5,934 bases of DNA, taken from contig JAFDCW010000318.1 of assembly GCA_019312705.1 (NCBI GenBank), forward strand, positions 1 to 5,934, given 5' to 3'. Source of the stretch: Deltaproteobacteria bacterium. Lineage in GTDB: Bacteria > Myxococcota > Polyangia > Polyangiales > B10-G4. Below, one piece after another: positions 1 to 5,618 of this stretch. Position 1 is the stretch's first letter. The number at the start of each line of letters is the position of its first letter. Both the position numbers and the translations under genes were made by a program. The notes under the pieces were generated by a model that was not told the origin of the DNA, searched no databases, and was given only the letters and a program-made list of their open reading frames with translations.

Positions 1-1714
1 CAGCCGTCGCCGGGATCCCGCCCCGGGCGCCTACCGGATCGGCCATCAGATGCGTCGGCCCCGGAGCCCACCGATGCGCGAGCAGCATGCCGAGGCCTGC
101 CTCGATCTGGCTCCGGAGAGCGGGGTCATCGATGCCCGCCCGCCGAGCGGCCACGTAGGTCGAGATGAAGGCTTCGCTCCGGGAGGCCACCGGCGTCAGC
201 CGCGGGACGATGAGGGGTCCCACGCCGTAGGCGCCGGTGCTGTCCCACGGGGTCTCCCCCTCTTGGTACTGAACGTGGCGATTGAACTCAGCCCACCGCC
301 GGCAGAAGTCGACGGCTTCGGGGTTGTCGATGCGGTCCGAAGCCGCCCCTGCCGCGATGCAGGTCCAGTGTTCTTCCCCGAAATAGTAGCGGCTGCCGAG
401 GAAATCCCATCCCGCCCCGGTCAGGTGGGTCATCAGCCGCCGGGCCGCCTCGAGGTCGGCGGGGTTCTCGGTGACCTCGTGGGCGCTGAGCAGCGCCAGG
501 GCGGCCTCCCCGCTGTAGTACATGAGCTGCTCGTCGATCGGCTGCTGCGCCCCGAGGTCGTAGAGGTGCATCAGCTCCCCGTCCTCGCGCTGCATGGAGC
601 GGATGTACGCCGTGACGTTGTCCAGGAGCTCCCGAACCATGGGGTCGTCCCCGCTCTTCAGGAACTCCGCCGCCGCCAACGCCGTGAGCGCCGCCGAGCC
701 CATCTCCACTGCGCCGTTCTGTTCGACACACCACAAGGACGGCCCGCCGCAGTGCCGAATGCGGGTATTGTTCACCCAGGCGAGGGCTCGCCGGGCCCCC
801 TCTCGGGCCGCCGGCATGCCGTGCAGGTGGTGGACCTGGGCCAGGAAGTAGGTGGTCCCGGAATGGCGCGGCAGGTTGTATCTGGCGGGGCGCGCGCGCC
901 CGGTCCGGGCGTCGTAGAGGTAGGTGTAGCGGCCGTCGGGCAGCATGTGGCGAAGCAGGAACTCGGCGCCCTCAACCACCGCCTCCCGGAGCGCCGCTTC
1001 GGTCACTTCAACGCGGTCCGGGTACCTCTCCGCCGGCAACGGCGACGCCCAGAGCCGGGTCACAGTCCCGCCGGCCGCTGCCTCCTCGTCCCGGCCGAGG
1101 CTTCGAGCGAGCTGTCCGACGAGGCTGACGACGTCCACGCCGAAGGTCAGGTCGGGAATCGGCGTCGCGACGCCGACGTCGTATACGTCGGCCGCCCGAA
1201 GCTGCTCCGGAGTGATGTACGCATCTTCACCATCGAGGCTCAGGTGCAGTCCCTCGCGCAGCGGCACCACGTCGAGGTTCTCGATGAAAGGCACCCCGAG
1301 CCAGAGCGGCGCCTCCCCCCGGGTGACCTCCACCGTGAAGCGTACAGATTCCGCCGCAGCGGAGCCCCAGCCAGGCTGCGCCGCCAGCTCTCGGTCATGG
1401 GCGAAGGTCTCGACCGCCGCCGCAATCGTCTCGGCCAGGCTCGGGGTGCCGACGTGCCGGACGAGGGGTCTCCCGCGAGTCCAGGCGATGACGAAGATGG
1501 GCCCCGCGCCGCGATAGTTCGAGGCCGACGCAGGCGCCGGCGGCGGCTCATCGCCCCGGCGGCCTGCCTCGAGGGCCGAGAACGCCCAACCCGCGGCGTC
1601 GGCATCCGGCATCGGTCCGGGGTCGATGCCCGCCTGGCAGTGAACGAAGAGCGCTCCGAGCCCCGTCGCGAGGGCCCACACGGCGAGCCCCCGTGCGATC
1701 CATTGCCGGGTCAC
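1..1714 (-). CDS. Large exported or membrane-anchored protein of unknown function, C-terminus cut by window edge
   Basis: The leftward frame stays open from a GTG at 1714 to the left edge (571 codons, no stop seen), so the C-terminus is missing. GTG is chosen because it overlaps the stop of the upstream gene (GTGA, 1711-1714) and gives a basic start followed by a hydrophobic stretch (about residues 9-25). That stretch could be a signal peptide or membrane anchor. C26 is preceded by FVH, not a canonical lipobox. Residues 70-205 form a separate N-terminal domain (GPIFVIAW, VRFTVEV, YDVGVATPIPDL). From about residue 235 the protein is helical and rich in repeated patterns: YLYD, YNLPRHSGTTYFLAQ (279-293), QNGAVEMGSAAL (332-343), DEQLMYYSGEAALAL (394-408), RYYFGEEHWTC (ending C452), then WDSTGAYG. 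Such helical repeats with conserved H, E, Y and W resemble alpha/alpha-toroid (six-hairpin) folds of glycan-active or related enzymes. I infer that fold and know no function. Confidence 0.85.
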   Translation of the reverse strand, partial: MTRQWIARGLAVWALATGLGALFVHCQAGIDPGPMPDADAAGWAFSALEAGRRGDEPPPAPASASNYRGAGPIFVIAWTRGRPLVRHVGTPSLAETIAAAVETFAHDRELAAQPGWGSAAAESVRFTVEVTRGEAPLWLGVPFIENLDVVPLREGLHLSLDGEDAYITPEQLRAADVYDVGVATPIPDLTFGVDVVSLVGQLARSLGRDEEAAAGGTVTRLWASPLPAERYPDRVEVTEAALREAVVEGAEFLLRHMLPDGRYTYLYDARTGRARPARYNLPRHSGTTYFLAQVHHLHGMPAAREGARRALAWVNNTRIRHCGGPSLWCVEQNGAVEMGSAALTALAAAEFLKSGDDPMVRELLDNVTAYIRSMQREDGELMHLYDLGAQQPIDEQLMYYSGEAALALLSAHEVTENPADLEAARRLMTHLTGAGWDFLGSRYYFGEEHWTCIAAGAASDRIDNPEAVDFCRRWAEFNRHVQYQEGETPWDSTGAYGVGPLIVPRLTPVASRSEAFISTYVAARRAGIDDPALRSQIEAGLGMLLAHRWAPGPTHLMADPVGARGGIPATA

Positions 1715-2124
1715 CCGCGGTCCGCGCCGTGCTTGGTGAGGACGAGCAGCTGGGCCGCCGGGAGCAGAACCAAGTAGGGCAGAAGCAAGAGCGCGACCAC
1801 GAAGAGAAGCACAGCGCCCCCGCCGCCGACAGGACCGTATAGACCGCTGATGTGGGCCGCGGTGAAGACGAGGGCGCTGAAGAGCAGCGCTCCGCCGGCG
1901 ACCGACACGAGGGCGACGGCCTTTGCGACGCGGGCCCCCCAGGGCGCAGCGCTGAGCAGCCCCACGCCGGCCACCCCGAAGGCGAGGCCGAGGAGCGTCG
2001 CCGGGATGTCGAGGGGCATCCACCGGGTGGGCAAGACGCCCCAGACCGCGCCGAGGATCAGCAACGACACCACCACATCCGAAACGCCCAGCACCTTGGC
2101 CAATCGACCGTCGATCTCACCCAT
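1711..2124 (-). CDS. Small four-helix integral membrane protein, unknown function
   Basis: The product is 137 residues and mostly hydrophobic. Four likely membrane segments are visible, at about residues 14-33 (VSDVVVSLLILGAVWGVL), 40-60 (IPATLLGLAFGVAGVGLL), 65-92 (a long Ala/Val/Leu run) and 100-130 (a Gly-rich loop, then AVLLFVVALLLLPYLVLLP). The N-terminus MGEIDGRLAKVLG is short and polar, and the tail KHGADRG is basic and polar. I recognise no family signature. The stop overlaps the GTG start of the next leftward gene by 4 bp, so the two are probably co-translated and may work together in the envelope. No clear Shine-Dalgarno sequence precedes the ATG. The end of an inverted-repeat element lies only 14 bp upstream, so that element probably carries or borders the promoter. 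A real gene is likely given its membrane pattern and coupled position. Confidence 0.75.
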   Translation of the reverse strand: MGEIDGRLAKVLGVSDVVVSLLILGAVWGVLPTRWMPLDIPATLLGLAFGVAGVGLLSAAPWGARVAKAVALVSVAGGALLFSALVFTAAHISGLYGPVGGGGAVLLFVVALLLLPYLVLLPAAQLLVLTKHGADRG

Positions 2125-2138
2125 CGCGGGGCGGACCC

Positions 2139-2302
2139 TAGCACTACTGTGTCAGGGTCTCGACGGCCCTCGCTCGTTCAGCGGCCTTGTGCCCTCCGCT
2201 GGCCGCCTCGAAAGGGACGGACCCTGCCGTCGGCGACCAACAAAGCCCACAAAACCGCTGCCCAGGGCGATCATCCACCGAGCCCCCAACGCAGTAGTGC
2301 TA
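2139..2302. mobile_element. MITE-like element with degenerate terminal inverted repeats and TA ends
   Basis: The left end TAGCACTACTG (2139-2149) is the exact reverse complement of the right end CAGTAGTGCTA (2292-2302). Reading both ends inward, the match continues at 16 of 19 positions (TAGCACTACTGTGTCAGGG against TAGCACTACTGCGTTGGGG), and all three differences are transitions. The 164-bp unit starts and ends in TA, as expected after insertion at a TA site by IS630/Tc1/mariner-type transposases. The pairing stops just outside: 2138 C does not pair with 2303 A. The interior shows no convincing gene but has further short inverted repeats (CAGGGTC 2153-2159 with GACCCTG 2220-2226; GCGGCC 2182-2187 with GGCCGC 2211-2216). 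It fills most of the spacer between nadB and the membrane-protein gene. The mobile-element reading is inference. A looped regulatory or RNA structure is the alternative. Confidence 0.5.
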
Positions 2303-2348
2303 ACAGCCTGCAGAACTATCTGCGACCGGGGATGCGAGGGCGCAGTCG

Positions 2349-3956
2349 TCAGCGGTGCACGGAGGGCGGCGTCTCCCAGCTGATCCAGGTATCGCCTCCG
2401 AAGGCCGCGTCGTCCTGGTCCGGGTGATCGAGGGTGTAGTGCAGACCCCGGCTTTCCCGGCGGGACGCCGCGCACCCGATGATGAGCTCGGCGACATCGG
2501 CAATGTTTCGCAGCTCGAGGAGGTCTCGGCTCACGAGGTGTTGCCAGTAGTACTCGCGGATCTCGTCCTGGAGGAGCGCGACCCTGCGCGCCGCCCGCCG
2601 GAGCCGCTTGTCGGACCGAACGATGCCCACGTAGTTCCACATGGACCGGCGCAGCTCTTCCCAGTTGTGCGCAACCATGACGGCTTCGTCACTTGGAACG
2701 GCCGAGCCCACATCCCACTCGGGCACATCCGGTGCCACGAAGTCGTCCATGGCCTTCTCGCCCAGCGCCCGCGCCGCGCCGTACCCATAGACGAGCCCTT
2801 CGAGCAGGGAATTCGACGCGAGACGGTTCGCCCCGTGCAGACCGGAGCAGGTGACTTCACCAACCGCATAGAGCCCCGGGAGGCTCGACTGCCCCTCCGC
2901 GTCGACCACGACCCCGCCGCACATATAGTGGGCCGCCGGCACGACGGGGATGGGCCCCTCGGTCATGTCGATGCCGTACTTCATGCACTCGGCGTGAATG
3001 TTCGGGAAGCGCTCCCGGAGGAAGTCGCTGGTTTGGGCGGACATGTCGAGGAAGACGTGCTCCGCGCCGGTGCGCTTCATCTCATGGTCGATCGCCCGGG
3101 CCACGACGTCGCGAGGCGCGAGGTCTTTCATGGGGTGATGCTGGCCCATGAAGGCGGTCCCATCGGCGAGGCGCAGGATGCCGCCCTCGCCCCGGAGGGC
3201 CTCACTGATCAGAAACGTGCGCGCCTCGGGGTGGTAGAGGCAGGTGGGGTGAAACTGGAAGAACTCCATGTTCGCCACCGTCGCCCCCGCGCGGTACGCC
3301 ATGGCGACCCCATCGCCGGTCGCGACGTCGGGGTTCGACGTGTAGAGGTAGACCTTGCCGGCCCCCCCGGTCGCGAGAATGGTCGCTCGGGATACGATGG
3401 TGTGCACCTCGCCAGAGTCCTCGTCGAGCACGTAGGCGCCGACCACTCTCCGGGGGCCGCCGAGGATGTGACTCTGTTCGATGAGGTCGACCGCCATGTG
3501 ATGCTGGTCGATCTGGATGTTTGCATGCTGGTGCACCGCGTCGACGAGCGCGCGCTGGACTTCACGCCCGGTGATATCGCCGGCGTGCACGACGCGGCGG
3601 GCGCTGTGGCCTCCCTCCCGGGTCAGGTCGAGGCGCTCCTCTCCCTGCCTGGAGCTGAACTCTGCACCGAGGGCCATGAGGGCTCGGACCCGGTCGGGGC
3701 CGTCCCGGACGACCATCTCGACGATGTCGCGGTGGCTGAGGCCGTTCCCGGTGCCGAGGGTGTCCGCGACATGAGCCTCAAAGGTGTCCTCGGGGTCGAG
3801 GACGGCGGCGATACCTCCCTGGGCCCAGGCCGTCGCCGAGTCGTTCGTCGAACGCTTGGTGACGACGCGGACGGCACCGTGTTTGGCGGCCTCGAGGGCG
3901 AAGGTCAGCCCCGCAACGCCAGAACCGACAACCAGATAGTCACAGGAGATGCGCAT
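2349..3956 (-). CDS. nadB: L-aspartate oxidase (NadB)
   Basis: This flavoprotein oxidises L-aspartate to iminoaspartate, the first step of de novo NAD synthesis, passing its product to quinolinate synthase NadA. The 535-residue length matches the family (about 530-540). The N-terminal dinucleotide-binding motif is VVGSGVAGLTFALEA (9-23), followed by TAWAQGGIAAV (42-52), EGGHSARRVVHAGD (114-127), ATILATGGAGKVY (191-203) and FFQFHPT (232-238, with H236). Further motifs are RGEGG (255-259), APRDVVARAID (280-290; R282 is the probable equivalent of the E. coli catalytic Arg290), HYMCGGV (343-349) and GLHGANRLASNSLLEGLVYG (372-391). The C-terminal helical domain ends with ESRGLHY (501-507). All expected active-site blocks are present, so the enzyme should work. 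The ATG at 3956 is chosen because it puts the FAD motif at residue 9. Upstream in-frame starts would add residues overlapping the divergent gene. No nadA or nadC lies in the window. No strong Shine-Dalgarno sequence is visible. Confidence 0.97.
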   Translation of the reverse strand: MRISCDYLVVGSGVAGLTFALEAAKHGAVRVVTKRSTNDSATAWAQGGIAAVLDPEDTFEAHVADTLGTGNGLSHRDIVEMVVRDGPDRVRALMALGAEFSSRQGEERLDLTREGGHSARRVVHAGDITGREVQRALVDAVHQHANIQIDQHHMAVDLIEQSHILGGPRRVVGAYVLDEDSGEVHTIVSRATILATGGAGKVYLYTSNPDVATGDGVAMAYRAGATVANMEFFQFHPTCLYHPEARTFLISEALRGEGGILRLADGTAFMGQHHPMKDLAPRDVVARAIDHEMKRTGAEHVFLDMSAQTSDFLRERFPNIHAECMKYGIDMTEGPIPVVPAAHYMCGGVVVDAEGQSSLPGLYAVGEVTCSGLHGANRLASNSLLEGLVYGYGAARALGEKAMDDFVAPDVPEWDVGSAVPSDEAVMVAHNWEELRRSMWNYVGIVRSDKRLRRAARRVALLQDEIREYYWQHLVSRDLLELRNIADVAELIIGCAASRRESRGLHYTLDHPDQDDAAFGGDTWISWETPPSVHR

Positions 3957-3965
3957 CGCCGACGA

Positions 3966-3971
3966 AGAATA
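3966..3971 (-). promoter_or_regulatory. Possible -10 element of nadB
   Basis: On the minus strand TATTCT (4 of 6 to TATAAT) lies 9 bp before the nadB ATG, in the only AT-richer part of the 62-bp divergent region. No good -35 hexamer sits at the right distance. If real, transcription would begin only a few bases before the ATG, consistent with the missing Shine-Dalgarno sequence. Evidence is weak. Confidence 0.2.
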
Positions 3972-3979
3972 CCCACCTT

Positions 3980-4009
3980 TTGGCGTCCCCGCGCCTCGCC
4001 CCGTACAAT
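3980..4009 (+). promoter_or_regulatory. Sigma70-type promoter for the lytic transglycosylase gene
   Basis: TTGGCG (3980-3985, 4 of 6 to TTGACA) and TACAAT (4004-4009, 5 of 6 to TATAAT) are separated by 18 bp in the divergent intergenic region. The expected transcription start, about 7 bp after the -10, falls near 4016, only about 3 bases before the ATG at 4019. The mRNA would therefore be leaderless or nearly so. This is a sequence match only. Confidence 0.45.
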
Positions 4010-4018
4010 CCGTCATAG

Positions 4019-4687
4019 ATGGGCCCCCGCCACCAAAAGCCGCTGCCGTCATTCCTCGCCGCCGTCCCGGCCGCCGGAGTGGTGCTGGTAATGCTCTTGG
4101 GGCCCGCAGCACCGGCCCGGGCCGACATCTTCCAGTGCCAGCGGGCCGACGGGGAGGTGCATTTCACCAACCTGCGCCCCGCGGGACCCGCCGGGCGGCG
4201 CTGCCGGCGAATCATCCGCGGCGAGCAGCCAGGCCCCGCCCGATCCGGGGCCAGCCGAGACCGGGTCCGCGCCCGAGACCGGTCTCCGGACCGCTACGGC
4301 CGATACGACCCCTACATCCACGAGGCCGCCGCCCTCTACCGCCTGCCCGAATCGTTCATCCGCGCCGTCATGCGCGTCGAGAGCGATTTCAGCCCGGACG
4401 TGGTCTCCCGCGCCGGTGCCATGGGCCTGATGCAGTTGATGCCCCGGACCGCGACCTCGATGGGCGTCCAGGACCCCTTCGACCCGAGGCAGAACATTCT
4501 CGGTGGCACGCGCTATCTGCGCGTGCTCGCAAACAAATTCAACGGTGACCTCGTTCTCACGATCGCGGCCTATAACGCCGGCCAGGGCGCCGTGACCCGG
4601 TACCGGGGTGTACCGCCCTACGCCGAGACCCGCCGCTACGTCCAGCGCGTGCTTCGTTACTACTACGCCTTCCGCGGCGCCTCCTGA
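4019..4687 (+). CDS. Secreted lytic transglycosylase (SLT family) with N-terminal DUF4124-like segment
   Basis: The predicted peptidoglycan lytic transglycosylase would cleave the MurNAc-GlcNAc bond, leaving 1,6-anhydro-MurNAc, in the periplasm. The 222 residues begin with a signal peptide (1-35: basic start, hydrophobic core VVLVMLLG, APARA cleavage site). The segment 36-65 (DIFQCQRADGEVHFTNLRP, then RRCRRI) resembles DUF4124, with C40 and C62 possibly forming a disulfide. An Arg/Pro-rich linker covers about 66-96. The SLT (goose-lysozyme-like) domain runs from about 97 to 217. Its catalytic Glu is E121 in RVESDFSP, followed by GLMQLMP (136-142), NILGGTRYL (159-167), AAYNAG (183-188) and a Tyr-rich C-terminal YVQRVLRYYY. 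All family landmarks are intact. The ATG at 4019 gives a complete signal peptide and no usable upstream start is seen. No Shine-Dalgarno sequence precedes it, fitting the near-leaderless promoter above. It is divergent from nadB, with no evident functional link. Confidence 0.93.
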   Translation: MGPRHQKPLPSFLAAVPAAGVVLVMLLGPAAPARADIFQCQRADGEVHFTNLRPAGPAGRRCRRIIRGEQPGPARSGASRDRVRARDRSPDRYGRYDPYIHEAAALYRLPESFIRAVMRVESDFSPDVVSRAGAMGLMQLMPRTATSMGVQDPFDPRQNILGGTRYLRVLANKFNGDLVLTIAAYNAGQGAVTRYRGVPPYAETRRYVQRVLRYYYAFRGAS

Positions 4688-4731
4688 TTCCGGGGCGAAT
4701 CCGGCCTTTTCCCTCCCGAGCCGAGTTGGGC

Positions 4732-4895
4732 TAGAGCACATCTCGAGAATGCGACCGAGAATCGCGCCGCGCGGCGTGGTCGGATGCCGCGTCCGCGAGG
4801 CGAGGAAATGCAAAGTATTTTCGAGTCGAGGGGACGGCGGCAGACGGCCGCGCCCCGCAAGCGAGGCGACTGGAGCATTCTCGAGATGTGCTCTA
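4732..4895. mobile_element. MITE-like element with perfect 21-bp terminal inverted repeats and TA ends
   Basis: The left arm (4732-4752, beginning TAGAGCACATCTCGAG and ending AATGC) is the exact reverse complement of the right arm (4875-4895, beginning GCATTCTCGAG and ending ATGTGCTCTA). All 21 positions match. The unit is 164 bp and ends in TA on both sides, as expected for TA-targeting IS630/Tc1/mariner-type transposition. Symmetry stops immediately outside (4731 C, 4896 A). Each arm contains the palindrome TCTCGAGA. The interior has a 12-bp palindrome CGCCGCGCGGCG (4765-4776), nested in CGACC (4752-4756)/GGTCG (4778-4782), and a subterminal repeat of CGAGAAT (4744-4750, 4756-4762). No transposase is encoded, so it would be non-autonomous. 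The perfect arms suggest recent insertion or selection on the ends. Alternatives are paired operators or a structured RNA. Confidence 0.65.
4765..4776. repeat. Perfect 12-bp palindrome inside the 164-bp element
   Basis: CGCCGCGCGGCG is its own reverse complement. It is flanked by CGACC (4752-4756) and GGTCG (4778-4782), which can also pair, so this part of the element could fold into a local GC-rich hairpin just inside the left terminal repeat. Confidence 0.5.
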
Positions 4896-4897
4896 AC

Positions 4898-5575
4898 ATG
4901 GGCGCCATGCGTGCCGCCTTCGTCTTCATCCTGGTATCCCTCGTCGCCACCGGAGCCCCGGCCTCGGCTCAGGACGCTCCCGCGGCAAGCGGCGCGGCGC
5001 AGACCCACGGAGCAGACGAGGGCGAGGATGACGGCGAACGGCCCCGCGCCTCGGAATACATCGTGCTCGTGCAGGACGCCATTCGGCGAGCCAAGAATCG
5101 AGACTTCGAGGCCGCGATGGACAAGCTCCGAGACGCCTTCCGCCTCGAGCCTTCGAACGCGGTCGCGTTCTACTACGCGGCGGAGATGGATCGCGCCCAG
5201 CGCAACCTGCCCCAGGCCCTCGAGCGATTCCGCACCTGCGCAGGCTTTGCCGAACAGAGCGGCGACGACACCTACCGCGCCCGGTGCATGCAGGGCATTG
5301 CAGAGACCTTCGAGCAAACCGAAGGGCAGCTCGAGGAGGCGCGCCTCGCCTGGGCCGCCTACGTCGAGTTCGCCGACTCACACCGCGCGGCCTCCAATCC
5401 CGAGGTTGGCCGCGCACGGCTGACCGCCATCGACGTGCAGATGGAACAGGCCGGGGCGTACGTCGCGGTCCGCGAGCGCATCCTGGCCCGCGAACAAGCA
5501 AACGCATCGAGCCGCGAAGACGCGCAGAGCAACCAGCCGCGCCAGCGGAACGACCGCCGCCCGCGCAGCCGCTGA
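4898..5575 (+). CDS. Exported TPR-repeat protein, unknown function
   Basis: Two in-frame ATGs, at 4898 and 4907, are both plausible. The second gives 222 residues with a clean signal peptide MRAAFVFILVSLVATGAPASA (1-21, cleavage after ASA); the first adds MGA. Longer upstream extensions would run through the inverted-repeat element and bury the signal peptide, so I reject them. Numbering from 4907, an acidic low-complexity linker (about 22-48) precedes tetratricopeptide-like helical hairpins: about 51-84 (AIRRAKNRDFEAAMDKLRDA, then FRLEPSN), 85-117 (AFYYAAEMDRAQRNLPQALE) and 122-159 (ARCMQGIAETFEQTEG, then EEARLAWAAYVEFAD). C111 and C127 may form a disulfide. The last 20 or so residues are polar and Arg-rich. 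TPR proteins usually scaffold protein complexes, so periplasmic assembly is a guess. No Shine-Dalgarno sequence is evident, and the MITE-like right arm ends 2 bp before the first ATG. Confidence 0.85.
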   Translation: MGAMRAAFVFILVSLVATGAPASAQDAPAASGAAQTHGADEGEDDGERPRASEYIVLVQDAIRRAKNRDFEAAMDKLRDAFRLEPSNAVAFYYAAEMDRAQRNLPQALERFRTCAGFAEQSGDDTYRARCMQGIAETFEQTEGQLEEARLAWAAYVEFADSHRAASNPEVGRARLTAIDVQMEQAGAYVAVRERILAREQANASSREDAQSNQPRQRNDRRPRSR

Positions 5576-5583
5576 CGTCGCTA

Positions 5584-5596
5584 GGCCTCACAGGCC
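5584..5596. terminator. Short hairpin between convergent genes, possible weak terminator
   Basis: GGCCT and AGGCC, separated by CAC, can form a 5-bp GC-rich hairpin in the 43-bp gap between the convergent stop codons. There is no T-run on either side, so it is not a standard intrinsic terminator. It may only slow polymerase or be chance. Confidence 0.2.
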
Positions 5597-5618
5597 GCTG
5601 CGCGAACTCCCAGGCCCG

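Noticed and set aside
1630..1714. Lipoprotein lipobox in the large exported protein
   Set aside because: The Cys at residue 26 is preceded by F-V-H. His at -1 does not fit the usual Gly/Ala/Ser, so lipidation is not supported.
50..1777. Long rightward open frame antisense to the large exported protein
   Set aside because: It is Arg/Pro/Gly-rich with no domain or signal pattern. High GC removes stop codons on the opposite strand. The leftward frame shows a hydrophobic anchor, ordered motifs and a coupled start.
2153..2232. Riboswitch-like fold from the CAGGGTC/GACCCTG and CGACGG/CCGTCG pairs
   Set aside because: The two stems cross and would be mutually exclusive or a pseudoknot. There is no known aptamer consensus, and short GC-rich matches are expected at this base composition.
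2355..4091. Long rightward open frame antisense to nadB
   Set aside because: It mirrors nadB in length only because of third-position GC bias. The nadB frame has all family motifs.
4690..4710. Terminator after the transglycosylase (CCGG, 7-nt loop, CCGG, then CCTTTT)
   Set aside because: The stem is only 4 bp with a short T-run, too weak to call, though the position is right.
4784..4897. Upstream N-terminal extension of the TPR protein
   Set aside because: The added residues are encoded by the inverted-repeat element and precede an intact signal peptide, so a start at 4898 or 4907 is far more likely.
4049..5317. Long leftward open frame across the transglycosylase, the spacer and the TPR gene
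   Set aside because: It is antisense to two well-supported genes and runs through the inverted-repeat element. It has no recognisable domain.
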